This document shows, in pieces, positions 9,209 to 17,215 of a stretch of DNA of 64,000 nt (position 1 is the stretch's first letter; every line of letters starts with the position of its first letter). Source of the stretch: Qipengyuania seohaensis (GTDB lineage Bacteria > Pseudomonadota > Alphaproteobacteria > Sphingomonadales > Sphingomonadaceae); contig NZ_CP024920.1 of assembly GCF_002795865.1 (NCBI RefSeq), positions 1,895,001-1,959,000 on the forward strand, read 5' to 3'. The notes beneath the pieces were generated by a model. It worked only from the letters and a program-made list of their open reading frames with translations, was not told the origin of the DNA and searched no databases. Both the position numbers and the translations under genes were made by a program.

Positions 9209-9334
9209 GCTCTCTCTCCTCGTTTTCCTCGCCTTTCAGCTTAGGCGAGCCATGCCTGCCGTCAACGTAATCCGGCTGACGCTACGGCATGGCGCTTCAC
9301 CGTGATCGCCCTTGCGGCGCGCCGCCGAATCACC

Positions 9335-9351
9335 CTAACGTAAACGTCAAG
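9335..9351. promoter_or_regulatory. candidate palindromic operator (CTAACGTAAACGTCAAG)
   Basis: Between the divergent SDR and ACAD genes there is a 17-bp element with two ACGT cores spaced by two bases, reading TTGACGTTTACGTTAG on the other strand. It resembles the TTGACGTnnACGT-type sites reported for MerR-family LiuR regulators of branched-chain acyl-CoA catabolism (recalled from the family, not aligned here). Position 37 bp before the ACAD start is suitable for control of both directions. No regulator gene of that family is in the window. Confidence 0.35.
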
Positions 9352-9387
9352 TCGCAAGACGAGAGAGAACCAGAGAGGAGCCCCGAT

Positions 9388-10569
9388 ATGTCGGATCACG
9401 AAGCGTTCCGCGCCGAAGTGCGCGAATGGCTCGAAGCCAATTGTCCGCCCGAAATGCGCCAACCTGTGAAGGACGAAGACGACGTCTACTGGGGTGGCCG
9501 CAATGCCACATTCAAGAACGATGCGCAGAAAGCCTGGTTCGAGGCCTGCCGCGACAAGGGCTACACCGTGGCCGAATGGCCGGAAGCCTATGGCGGTGCC
9601 GGTCTGACGCCGGCCGAAGGAAAGATCCTGCGCCAGGAAATGTCGCGGATCGGTGCTCGTCCCCCGCTGTCGAGCTTCGGTATCTGGATGCTCGGCCCGG
9701 CGCTGCTGAAATTCGGCACCGAAGGGCAGAAGCAGAAGTTCCTCAACGAAATCGCTCGCGGCGAAATTCGCTGGTGCCAGGGGTATTCGGAGCCGGGTTC
9801 GGGTTCGGATCTCGTCTCGATGCAGACCTTCGGCGAGGACAAGGGGGATCACTGGATCGTTAATGGCCAGAAGATCTGGACCTCCTATGCCGACGAAGCC
9901 GACTGGATTTTCTGCCTCGTCCGCACGGACAAGGAAAACAAGTACCAGGGCATCACCTTCATGCTGTTCGACATGACCAGCGATGGTGTCTCGACCAAGC
10001 CGATCAAGCTGATCAGCGGCAACAGTCCGTTCTGCGAAACCTTCATGGACGATGTGAAGGTTCCCAAATCCTATGGCGAGGACATCCCCGGCTATGTCGG
10101 TGAGATCAATCGCGGCTGGGATGTGGCGAAGTACCTGCTCGGTCACGAACGCGAGATGATCTCGGGTGCCGGCGGCGGCGATCGCACTGCGGCGATCGGT
10201 GCGGCGATGAAGCGCATGAGCGGTGAACTCGACGCGGTCCTGCGGGCAGAGCTGGCCATGTTCGACGTCGACGCGCTGGCCTATTCGGCGATGGGCGAGA
10301 AATTCCTCGACGAGATGAAGGCCGGCAAGGGCCATCCCGCACAGCCCAACATGATGAAATATGTCGGGACGGAGCTGAACAAGACGCGCCACGAATTGAT
10401 GATGGCCGCCGGCGGAAGTCGTGCCCTGGAATGGGACAGCGAGGAAACGCGGGGCGGCAAGCCGGCGCGCAACTGGCTGCGTACCAAGGCCAATTCCATC
10501 GAAGGCGGCACGAGCGAAGTCATGCTCAACGTCATTTCCAAACGCATTCTCGACCTGCCGGGAGCCTGA
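9388..10569 (+). CDS. acyl-CoA dehydrogenase, first subunit of a pair
   Basis: A 393-residue ACAD. The ATG at 9388 (MSDHEAFRAEVREWL) is chosen over an upstream in-frame start at 9289 because AGAGAGGAG lies just before it and the N-terminus matches the family. YSEPGSGSDLVSMQT and IVNGQKIWTSYADEADW are the beta-domain motifs. The C-terminal SIEGGTSEVMLNVISKRIL carries the Glu at the place of the catalytic base of medium-chain enzymes. It is followed after 3 bases by a second ACAD, an arrangement known for two-subunit enzymes acting on bulky CoA substrates. Confidence 0.92.
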   Translation: MSDHEAFRAEVREWLEANCPPEMRQPVKDEDDVYWGGRNATFKNDAQKAWFEACRDKGYTVAEWPEAYGGAGLTPAEGKILRQEMSRIGARPPLSSFGIWMLGPALLKFGTEGQKQKFLNEIARGEIRWCQGYSEPGSGSDLVSMQTFGEDKGDHWIVNGQKIWTSYADEADWIFCLVRTDKENKYQGITFMLFDMTSDGVSTKPIKLISGNSPFCETFMDDVKVPKSYGEDIPGYVGEINRGWDVAKYLLGHEREMISGAGGGDRTAAIGAAMKRMSGELDAVLRAELAMFDVDALAYSAMGEKFLDEMKAGKGHPAQPNMMKYVGTELNKTRHELMMAAGGSRALEWDSEETRGGKPARNWLRTKANSIEGGTSEVMLNVISKRILDLPGA

Positions 10570-10572
10570 TCC

Positions 10573-11712
10573 ATGCCGCTTTATCACGACGACGACCAGG
10601 CGATGCTGGCCGAAACCGCAAGCCAGTTCATGGCCGAAGAAGGTGCCATCGCCAAACAGCTGCGCCACTGGCGCGACCGCGACTGCAAGGACGGCTTCGG
10701 CCACGGCTTGTGGAAGCAGTTTGCCGAAATGGGCTTCACCGGCATGCTGGTGAGCGAAGACGACGGCGGGCTTGGCATGGGCAGCTACGAAGCTGGGATC
10801 GTGCTCGAGGAAATCGGCCGCAATCTCACGCCATCCCCTTTCCTTGCCAGCTCGGTGCTGGCGGCGACTGCGCTCAAGCACGCTGACAACAATGCGCGTG
10901 AGCGTTGGCTTCCCGGCCTTGTTTCCGGCGACCATGTCTACACGGTCGCCATCGACGAGGGTGCGAAGCATCGCCCCGAGACCATCAGGACCAAGGCTGA
11001 AAAGTCGGGCAACGGTTTCAAGCTGACCGGCCAGAAGGACTTCGTTCTCCATGGTGCAAGCTCCGACATGCTCGTCGTGGCTGCGCGCACTTCGGGCAGC
11101 GACGACGATGTGGACGGGATCACGCTGTTCGCGGTTCCGAAGGACGCGGCCAACATGAGCCACGATGCGGTGCGCCTCGTCGACAGCTCGATGGCCACCC
11201 ACACGAAATTCGATGGAACCGAGCTCGACGGCGATGCCGTGATCGGTGAAGTTGACGGCGGGCGCGAGATCCTCAACGCGATGCTTGCCGCGGGCCGTAT
11301 CGGGGCCGCTGCAGAAGGCGTCGGTGTCGCCAGCGGGGCGATGGACATGACCGTCGATTACCTCAAGCAGCGCAAGCAGTTCGGCAAGCTGATCGGCGAA
11401 TTCCAGGCGCTGCAGCACCGTGCAGCGCATCTCTACTCGGAAGTCGAGATCGCCCGAGCAGTCACGATGAAGGCGGCGCAACTACTCGACGGCGGCAGTG
11501 AAAAAGCCGACCTGATGATATCGGTAGCCAAGGCCAAGGTCGCCAAGGCGGCAGGCCTTGCCGTGAAGGAAGGCGTCCAAATGCATGGCGGTATCGGCAT
11601 GACCGACGAATATGACATCGGCCTCTACATGAAGCGTGATCGCGCGCTGCAGGAATTCCTCGGCGACATGTATTACCACGCAGGCCGCGTGGCCGAACTT
11701 AGCGGCTATTGA
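10573..11712 (+). CDS. acyl-CoA dehydrogenase, second subunit of a pair
   Basis: A 379-residue ACAD paralogue starting MPLYHDDDQAMLAETASQFM. It has VDYLKQRKQFGKLIGEFQALQ in helix G and VQMHGGIGMTDEYDIGLYMK near the end, but the final segment reads RDRALQEFLGD, with no (Y/I)EG motif. It lies 3 bases after the first ACAD, so the two are probably co-translated. One subunit with and one without the C-terminal glutamate is what is known for alpha2beta2 ACADs of steroid side-chain degradation. Whether that chemistry applies here cannot be told from the sequence. Confidence 0.9.
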   Translation: MPLYHDDDQAMLAETASQFMAEEGAIAKQLRHWRDRDCKDGFGHGLWKQFAEMGFTGMLVSEDDGGLGMGSYEAGIVLEEIGRNLTPSPFLASSVLAATALKHADNNARERWLPGLVSGDHVYTVAIDEGAKHRPETIRTKAEKSGNGFKLTGQKDFVLHGASSDMLVVAARTSGSDDDVDGITLFAVPKDAANMSHDAVRLVDSSMATHTKFDGTELDGDAVIGEVDGGREILNAMLAAGRIGAAAEGVGVASGAMDMTVDYLKQRKQFGKLIGEFQALQHRAAHLYSEVEIARAVTMKAAQLLDGGSEKADLMISVAKAKVAKAAGLAVKEGVQMHGGIGMTDEYDIGLYMKRDRALQEFLGDMYYHAGRVAELSGY

Positions 11713-11726
11713 GCGGGAGAGAGACA

Positions 11727-12533
11727 ATGACACTCGAAGATATGTTCAGCCTCGAGGGCCGCAACGCGCTGGTCACCGGCGGCAGCCGCGGCATCGGCCG
11801 CATGATCGTCGAAGGCTTCCTCGCAGCCGGTTGCGAGCGGGTCTACATCACGGCGCGCAAGGGCGGCGAACTGCACGAAACTGCCGAAGAACTGGGCGAG
11901 CGCGTCGTTCCCATTCAGGGCGACATCTCGACGCTCGAAGGCATTGACGAACTGGTGGCGGAAATTTCCGGTCGGGAAAGCAAACTCGACATCCTGGTCA
12001 ATAATGCAGGGGCTGCATGGGGCGCCGACTACCTCGAATTCCCCGAAGAAGGCTGGGACAAGGTCATGGACCTCAATGTGAAGACACCGTTCTTCCTGAC
12101 CCAGCGCCTGCATAAACTGCTGACTGCAGAGGCCAGCCAGGACAAGCCTGGCAAGGTCATCAATATCGCCAGCATCGACGGCCTCAGGATAAATCCTTGG
12201 GAGACCTATTCCTATCAGGCATCGAAGGCTGCGCTGATCCACCTGACGCGCCGCATGGCCGCGCGGTTGGTCAAGGACCATGTATACGTGACCGGTATCG
12301 CTCCGGGTGCATTCCCGTCGAACATGAACAAGGTCGCGCGCGATCATGCCGAGGCGAGCGCTGCGGGCATCCCCAACAAGCGTGTGGGCGACAAGTTCGA
12401 TATGGGCGGCAGCTGCGTCTACCTCGCCAGCCGTGCCGGCGATTACACGGTCGGTGAAACGATTGCAGTCGATGGAGGCATCGTGAATGCACACCTGCCG
12501 ACGCACTTTGCCGATCCGGCGGGCGGTCGGTGA
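11727..12533 (+). CDS. SDR family oxidoreductase
   Basis: A 268-residue SDR. ATG at 11727 is preferred over a TTG at 11709 because GGGAGAGAG sits just upstream of it. The cofactor motif is TGGSRGIG near residue 16, NNAGAAWG near 98, and the catalytic Tyr-x3-Lys is in YSYQASKAAL. YITARKGGEL after beta-2 has an Arg that favours NADP. It is the last gene of the ACAD-ACAD-SDR operon, followed by a strong terminator. A hydroxyacyl or ketoreductase step after ACAD action is plausible, but the substrate is unknown. Confidence 0.9.
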   Translation: MTLEDMFSLEGRNALVTGGSRGIGRMIVEGFLAAGCERVYITARKGGELHETAEELGERVVPIQGDISTLEGIDELVAEISGRESKLDILVNNAGAAWGADYLEFPEEGWDKVMDLNVKTPFFLTQRLHKLLTAEASQDKPGKVINIASIDGLRINPWETYSYQASKAALIHLTRRMAARLVKDHVYVTGIAPGAFPSNMNKVARDHAEASAAGIPNKRVGDKFDMGGSCVYLASRAGDYTVGETIAVDGGIVNAHLPTHFADPAGGR

Positions 12534-12558
12534 AAACTTTCCTTTCGTAGGAATGAAA

Positions 12559-12592
12559 TCGGGGGCGATCGAAGCGGTTCGATCGCCCCCGA
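12559..12592 (+). terminator. intrinsic terminator after the ACAD-ACAD-SDR operon
   Basis: A perfect 15-bp inverted repeat (12559-12573 with 12578-12592) closes a four-base GCGG loop and is followed by CTTATTTC. It lies between the convergent SDR and radC genes. The 3' tract is only moderately T-rich, but the stem is exceptionally stable. Confidence 0.8.
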
Positions 12593-12616
12593 CTTATTTC
12601 GACGCCGCGGTGGGCC

Positions 12617-13201
12617 TCAAGTGAGCAGCCCCAGCGTACGCATGCTGGTGATATCCGCCGCGCCGATAATGAGATGATCTTCGAGCGTAATGCCAAGGCT
12701 ACGGGCATAATCGTTCAGTCGCCTGGTGCTCGAAATATCGTTTTCGCTGGGCGTGGCACAACCCGAAGGGTGGTTGTGGGCGATAATCATGCGCTTGGCG
12801 TCTCTTTTGAGAGCCTTGGTGAAGAGTTGCCGCAAGGACAGGCGCAGTTGCCCCTTGTCGCCTTCTGCAACCAGTTCCTGAGAGATTATCCGCCCCGCGG
12901 AATCGGCGAAGATTGCCACCATGCGTTCGGTTTCCAGGCGGCTCATTGAATCGAAGAGCTTCTGGCGCAGCTCGCTCCGCGTCTCGGTCAGCGGTTCGCT
13001 AGGGACAGGGTCTTCCTGTGTCAGGCCCAGTCGGACCAACCAGCGGGCGAGGACCATTCCGAGCGTCCAACGCTGAGGGCATACTGGGCCGACCGCTTCG
13101 CGATCACTGACTTGCAGCCCGTGCAGCGACACAACCGGGCTGAACTGGCTCAGTAGCTGTTCCGCCGCCTTTCCCGGATCGGGATGGCGACCTTCCAGCA
13201 T
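12617..13201 (-). CDS. radC: RadC-family JAB/MPN domain protein
   Basis: A protein of the RadC family, with the MPN/JAB metalloprotease-like domain in the C-terminal half. AHNHPSGCATPSENDISST carries the His-x-His-Pro-Ser-Gly signature and the downstream Asp; DHLIIGA and SMRTLGLL close the domain. RadC was once tied to DNA repair, but its true role is unsettled. The ATG at 13201 gives 194 residues and a shortened N-terminal helix-hairpin-helix region. The open frame extends to 13399 without good start codons and would overlap the membrane-protein gene at 13207, so the start is uncertain. Confidence 0.85.
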   Translation of the reverse strand: MLEGRHPDPGKAAEQLLSQFSPVVSLHGLQVSDREAVGPVCPQRWTLGMVLARWLVRLGLTQEDPVPSEPLTETRSELRQKLFDSMSRLETERMVAIFADSAGRIISQELVAEGDKGQLRLSLRQLFTKALKRDAKRMIIAHNHPSGCATPSENDISSTRRLNDYARSLGITLEDHLIIGAADITSMRTLGLLT

Positions 13202-13206
13202 ATTCG

Positions 13207-13638
13207 TCAGCCGTTCGAGGCGGTTCTCACTCGGCTCGCGTACAAGTACGTTCCCAGGCCAGTCAGGCCGATTGCCATCCAGTATGGCCAGCGCTCCATG
13301 ACGGCGTACACCAAGGGATGAAGATCGGCGTCCAGCGCGCGCAACAGATGCGCGAGGACGGAGAGTAGCTGGACCCCACTTACCCATAGCGGCCACCAAC
13401 GGTCGGCACGCAATGCGACTGTGAGGATGAGGCCGAAACCGATGCAGTCGAGTACGACCCGATACCAGGGTATCTGGTCATAGTCCGACCACCAACCGAC
13501 AAGAACGCCATAAAGCGTGTTCGCAGCCAGCATCCCGAAGAGGATCAGCGCGATTTGCCGCTCCGGTTTCCCGCCCTTTCGCATGGCGAAAAGTACGACG
13601 AGAATTACGAGCGCCACTTGCAGGAGGAACCGGGTCAT
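13207..13638 (-). CDS. small integral membrane protein, unknown function
   Basis: A 143-residue protein with about four hydrophobic helices: FLLQVALVILVVLFAM at the N-terminus, IALILFGMLAANTLYGVLVG, VVLDCIGFGLILTVALRA, and a C-terminal WMAIGLTGLGTYLYA. Trp, Asp and Arg occur in the loops (WWSDYDQIPWYR). No transporter or enzyme signature is recognised. It lies between radC and a short helical protein gene on the same strand and the nature of the three together gives no function. Inner-membrane location is inferred from hydropathy. Confidence 0.65.
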   Translation of the reverse strand: MTRFLLQVALVILVVLFAMRKGGKPERQIALILFGMLAANTLYGVLVGWWSDYDQIPWYRVVLDCIGFGLILTVALRADRWWPLWVSGVQLLSVLAHLLRALDADLHPLVYAVMERWPYWMAIGLTGLGTYLYASRVRTASNG

Positions 13639-13673
13639 CCATGCGCGCTGACCGATCTCGATCCAAAAAGCAA

Positions 13674-14000
13674 TCAGCCGGCATTTGCGGCCAGGCCCGT
13701 TGTAAAGAATTCGCGATCGGGACAGGTCGGCTCGTCCGGTCCGTTCACCTCGCGGGCGATGTCCGCGAGGTGGCCATGAACCCGCAGCGCGGCGGATTGG
13801 GCGGAAAGAAGTCCGTCGATCAGCTTGCCCATACGCAAGAGGGCGGCCTGGCTATCGTGCACATTTGAATCGATATCGCGCTGTGCCATGGCTGCGGTGT
13901 GCATCAGGGATAGCGACTGAATGAGGGCGTCGGAAACGGCGCTCTCTGTGGATTGCATCTGGCGTGTGAGCCGGGCGGTGGCGGAGTTACGGTCAAGCAT
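13674..14000 (-). CDS. short helical protein, unknown function
   Basis: A 108-residue, largely alpha-helical, soluble protein starting MLDRNSATARLTRQMQS, rich in Ala, Gln, Ser and Leu with heptad-like hydrophobic spacing (ALIQSLSLMHTAAMAQRD). It contains two cysteine-free helical blocks and ends in GPDEPTCPDREFF. GAGGATCG lies upstream of the ATG. No family is recognised. It precedes the membrane-protein gene at 13638 by 35 bases and follows the LuxR-type gene at 14045, so it could be co-transcribed with either. Coding use looks normal for the window. Confidence 0.6.
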   Translation of the reverse strand: MLDRNSATARLTRQMQSTESAVSDALIQSLSLMHTAAMAQRDIDSNVHDSQAALLRMGKLIDGLLSAQSAALRVHGHLADIAREVNGPDEPTCPDREFFTTGLAANAG

Positions 14001-14044
14001 TGCGATCCTCGTCTTGGCATTTGAATGCCGGGGATCGACGACCG

Positions 14045-14551
14045 TCAGCTGAGCAGGTCCCCCAGGACATTGCCTGCTGCCACCACCAGCACGAAGGCTG
14101 CCGCGGCAAGGAAAGCGGCCATCAGGACCAGCAGAAGTCGCCAGCCCACGCTCAGATCAGACGGTCTGATCCCCGACCGCAGCCGGCGAGCCTGGCTCTC
14201 TCTTGTTTCATGCGACCCGAGGACCAGAGCATCGCCAAAGACAAGCGTTTCACCTGTCGACTGCGTGCTTTCTTCTGACCCCGGATCCGGATTGTTTTCG
14301 ACGGTGATCTGCCCACCGGTGATTGAATGACACCTTTCGTCCCACTCGCGAAACTCTCGCACGAGCCTCTGGCGAGGCATCGCATCGAGCTGCGTGCGCA
14401 CGGCGTCGATACGCTTGTCTACCGAGTGGGGAGAGATTTCGAGCTGGCGCGCAATTTCTTTCGAGGTGAAACCTTGCGCGGCAAGGTCCAGCGCCTCGCG
14501 CTGCTTGTCCGTCAGGCGCCCGAAAACGTCGTATGATCTTTGGAGATCCAT
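14045..14551 (-). CDS. LuxR-type HTH protein with C-terminal membrane anchor
   Basis: A 168-residue protein. Residues 10-60 form a LuxR/GerE helix-turn-helix (LTDKQREALDLAAQGFTSKE, then ARQLEISPHSVDKRI), with no receiver or autoinducer domain before it. A polar linker of about 75 residues follows. The C-terminus is one long hydrophobic helix (about 142-168). This is a DNA-binding protein tethered to the membrane by its C-terminus, a rare layout for LuxR proteins. The next gene upstream on the strand (14663) has the same HTH-then-membrane plan with an added outer domain. No target site can be named. Confidence 0.8.
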   Translation of the reverse strand: MDLQRSYDVFGRLTDKQREALDLAAQGFTSKEIARQLEISPHSVDKRIDAVRTQLDAMPRQRLVREFREWDERCHSITGGQITVENNPDPGSEESTQSTGETLVFGDALVLGSHETRESQARRLRSGIRPSDLSVGWRLLLVLMAAFLAAAAFVLVVAAGNVLGDLLS

Positions 14552-14662
14552 TCGCCTTAACCTTAGCTTCTTCCCTGCCCCGCGCCAATACTCGGGGAGG
14601 GAAGAAGCGTCGGAATTGGCAGTATCCTTTTGGCAGGGTTTCCTGGTCCGCTGGCCGCCGGC

Positions 14663-15421
14663 TTACTTGATGAAGTACCCGACCACGCCCCAACTGCCTT
14701 CTTCCAGGCTCAAGACGACAGTCTCTTTTGTGCCGCTTGCCTCGGCGAAGTCCGTAGCGAATGTGATGATCATGAGTTGGCCGTCGGGCGCTCCCGGCAG
14801 AGCGGAATGGGCAGAGACAGTCTCGACCGTGCGCGAGACCAGCGCGCCTAACGGTTCACGAACGGGTGCGGCTTTCGCTGTCCAGGTCTCGGCGGTCACC
14901 GCCGACTTGAATGTGGGTCCGGCCTGCGCCCAGCTTTCCGCATAGTCGCCATTGTCGATCAGGCGCACCCAATTGCGCGCAGCTGTTTCGATGACTGCGT
15001 CCTGAGCACTCGTTTCGGTTGCGGGTTGCTCGGCCTCGGTCGAACCGGCGGAAGATAGGAAAAGTGCGGCTGCGATGGCTGCTGCGAACATGAGAATACC
15101 TCCGATGATCCAGGGGAGGTATGACCTTTCTCCCCGGTGTTGCGATGGAGGTGAAGTATCCACGTCCGCAGACCTTCGTTGCATCCCTATTTCTTCGGCC
15201 CCAAGTCTGGAGGGGGGCTGCGCTTCCGTATCCCCCAAGATTCTGGCGGCCTCACGGCTCGTCGAGACCCCCAGTTTCTTGCGGGCCTCGCGCAGGTAGT
15301 CATTGACGGTATGCACCGATAGATCGAGCTCGATGGCAATGGTCTTGGCCGTGTGGCCGGCGAGCAGCAAGCGGAGGACTTCGCGTTCGCGATCGGTGAG
15401 GCTTGCCACTCCGCTCGCCAT
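14663..15421 (-). CDS. LuxR-type HTH protein with TM segment and DUF4019 domain
   Basis: A 252-residue protein (ATG at 15421; a TTG two codons earlier is less likely). Residues 5-62 are a LuxR HTH (LTDREREVLRLLLAGHTAKT, then DLSVHTVNDYLREARKKLG). A single transmembrane helix lies near 103-123 (WIIGGILMFAAAIAAALFL). The C-terminal ~105 residues (NWVRLIDNGDYAESWAQAG to SWGVVGYFIK) match DUF4019, usually a secreted domain. So the protein should put an HTH inside and a sensor-like domain outside. It begins 2 bases after gmk ends. Ligand and targets are unknown. Confidence 0.85.
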   Translation of the reverse strand: MASGVASLTDREREVLRLLLAGHTAKTIAIELDLSVHTVNDYLREARKKLGVSTSREAARILGDTEAQPPSRLGAEEIGMQRRSADVDTSPPSQHRGERSYLPWIIGGILMFAAAIAAALFLSSAGSTEAEQPATETSAQDAVIETAARNWVRLIDNGDYAESWAQAGPTFKSAVTAETWTAKAAPVREPLGALVSRTVETVSAHSALPGAPDGQLMIITFATDFAEASGTKETVVLSLEEGSWGVVGYFIK

Positions 15422-15423
15422 GA

Positions 15424-16071
15424 TCAACTCATCAATTCACGCACGAAGGGGATGAGGCCGGTCTGGCGCTGGCGCTTCATGCGCTCTGCGTCGAGAATCT
15501 CGCGAACTTTCGCAAAGCACGCGTTCACGTCTTCATTGATGACCACGTAGTCGTAAGCGTCCCAGTGGCTTATTTCGGCTCTCGCGCGCTCCATACGGGC
15601 GTCGATAACCTCTTCTTCGTCCTGCGCACGCGTTTCGAGGCGGCGGCGCAATTCATCGATACTGGGCGGCAGGATGAAGACTCGAACTACGTCTTGCTGG
15701 TCTTTCTGGTAAAGCTGCTGCGTGCCCTGCCAGTCGATGTCGAAGAGGAAGTCCTGCCCGTCTTTCAGTGCAGCACGAATGCGGCCCTTCGGCGTGCCGT
15801 AGCGATGGCCGAAGACGGTCGCCCATTCGTAGAAATCGTCTTCCTCGACCATGCGGTCAAACTCGGCATCGTCCACGAAGTAATAATGCACGCCATCCTT
15901 CTCGCCGGGGCGAGGAGGGCGGGTGGTGACACTGACCGACAGTTTGATCTCGTCGTCGGCCTCCAGCAGCATGCGGGAAATCGTCGTCTTTCCCGCCCCG
16001 CTCGGGGAGGAGAGGATGAACATCAGCCCGCGTCGAGCGAGCGCTTCCTGCGCAGGTGTGGAATCGGCCAT
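15424..16071 (-). CDS. gmk: guanylate kinase
   Basis: A 215-residue GMP kinase (ATP + GMP to ADP + GDP), cytoplasmic. The P-loop SSPSGAGKTT is near residue 21 and SVTTRPPRPGEKDGVHYYF is the GMP-binding segment. EWATVFGHRYGTPKG continues the GMP site, and RAQDEEEVIDARMERARAE is the lid. Length is normal. It is followed immediately by the LuxR-DUF4019 gene. Nothing unusual was seen. Confidence 0.96.
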   Translation of the reverse strand: MADSTPAQEALARRGLMFILSSPSGAGKTTISRMLLEADDEIKLSVSVTTRPPRPGEKDGVHYYFVDDAEFDRMVEEDDFYEWATVFGHRYGTPKGRIRAALKDGQDFLFDIDWQGTQQLYQKDQQDVVRVFILPPSIDELRRRLETRAQDEEEVIDARMERARAEISHWDAYDYVVINEDVNACFAKVREILDAERMKRQRQTGLIPFVRELMS

Positions 16072-16122
16072 GCGCGCTGTTGGCGCATCTCACGGCCAAT
16101 GATCAAGCCCATGGGCAAGAAA

Positions 16123-16563
16123 TCACACGGCGCTGTCTGAGTCCGCTTGCTTGCGCAGCACCTTCTGGCCCGACCTGCGTGCCTTGCGGCGCGACTGGCT
16201 GCGGTCGAAGAGAATCTTGAGGGCAAGCGCCGAAGAAACTGCAATCGCGCCGGGCACGGACTTTGTCGCGACCTTGGTCACGCCATAGGCTGCGAGCGTG
16301 TGGACGATGGACCGGTTTTCGACCGCGTCCTTGGCGAACTGGCTGCCGTACTGACGCCCGAGAACCATCTTTTCGACCGTCAGCCGCGAGAGGCGTCCGA
16401 CGCTGCGAAGCAGGATGTCGTTGATGATGAGATTGGTCGATGGATTGGTGCTTGGTCCCGGTACCGGGTCATCCTTCGCTGGATTGCTATCGGTTGCCTT
16501 CTCAAGCGCATCTGCCGCTCGATCGGTGATGTGGTTCGGTTTTTTCTTGCTGGAAAAGCCCAT
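16123..16563 (-). CDS. conserved-looking protein of unknown function, membrane-associated
   Basis: A 146-residue protein: a polar, Asn/Pro-rich N-terminus (residues 1-45), then NLIINDILLRSVGRLSRLTV, and a hydrophobic stretch around 97-117 (VATKSVPGAIAVSSALALKI), ending in a very basic tail (SRRKARRSGQKVLRKQ). The hydrophobic stretch may be one membrane helix with a cytoplasmic basic tail. No domain is recognised. It lies between gmk and sspB on the same strand. Codon use and GC are like the neighbours. A nucleic-acid contact by the tail is conceivable but unsupported. Confidence 0.65.
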   Translation of the reverse strand: MGFSSKKKPNHITDRAADALEKATDSNPAKDDPVPGPSTNPSTNLIINDILLRSVGRLSRLTVEKMVLGRQYGSQFAKDAVENRSIVHTLAAYGVTKVATKSVPGAIAVSSALALKILFDRSQSRRKARRSGQKVLRKQADSDSAV

Positions 16564-16601
16564 GTCCTTGCCCCTTGGTGGCGCGGATTAAGGCCGCGCG
16601 T

Positions 16602-17102
16602 CTATTTCTTGCGGCCGAAATCGACCGTAACGACGTTCGAGCCGTCTTCTGCTCCTTCAACGGGCGCACCCTCGGCCTGTTCCTCATCGTTTCCGGCCGG
16701 ATCGGTCGGGGCAGGTGCCATGTCTGCCACGGTCGCCTGAAACTGGAGGCCGAAGTCGACCGCGGGATCAACGAATTGCGTGATCGCGGAATAGGGAATG
16801 TCGAGGGCAGCCGGGATCTGGTTGAAGGACAGGCCGACGCTGAAGCCGTCTTCGCGTACATTCAGGTCCCAGAACTTGTTTTGCAGGACGATGGTCATTT
16901 CGTCCGGGAAGCGTTCGCGCAGGCTGTCGGGGATCGACACGCCCGGCGCGTGGGTCTTGAAGGTGATGTAGAAGTGATGGGCGCCCGGCAATTCGCTGCC
17001 GCCCGCTTCGATTTCACCGAGAACACGGCCAACCACGGCGCGCAAGGCTTCCTGCACGATCGTGTCGTAGGGAATTAGGCTGTCTGGCGTGTCGTCGCTC
17101 AT
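16602..17102 (-). CDS. sspB: SspB-family ClpXP adaptor, alphaproteobacterial type
   Basis: A 166-residue protein starting MSDDTPDSLIPYDTIVQEAL, with GAHHFYITFKTHAPGV, ERFPDEMTIVLQNKFWDL and IPYSAITQFVDPAVDFGLQF. This is the SspB fold that binds the ssrA tag and delivers substrates to ClpXP. The folded domain covers about 1-130; a disordered acidic Pro/Glu/Gly linker and a short C-terminal basic motif (VVTVDFGRKK) follow, where SspB docks to ClpX. Divergent from hisB by 113 bp. The partner ClpX is outside the window. Confidence 0.92.
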   Translation of the reverse strand: MSDDTPDSLIPYDTIVQEALRAVVGRVLGEIEAGGSELPGAHHFYITFKTHAPGVSIPDSLRERFPDEMTIVLQNKFWDLNVREDGFSVGLSFNQIPAALDIPYSAITQFVDPAVDFGLQFQATVADMAPAPTDPAGNDEEQAEGAPVEGAEDGSNVVTVDFGRKK

Positions 17103-17215
17103 GCGCCCCTAGGTGATACTCCGAAGGCCTTGGGTCAAGCGGTTTAAGCCTGAGTTTGCCGGTCGCGTAGCTGCATTTTCTTGCGCGCAGCGTTGGCTCG
17201 CCTATAGCGCGGGCC

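Noticed and set aside
9262-11481. Long minus-strand open frame (739 codons) opposite the ACAD pair
   Set aside because: Antisense shadow of two clear ACAD genes; His/Arg/Ala-rich with no family likeness.
12617-13399. Longer RadC starting at 13399
   Set aside because: The added N-terminal residues are Arg/Gly/Pro-rich without RadC features and would overlap the whole 3' half of the membrane-protein gene at 13207-13638.
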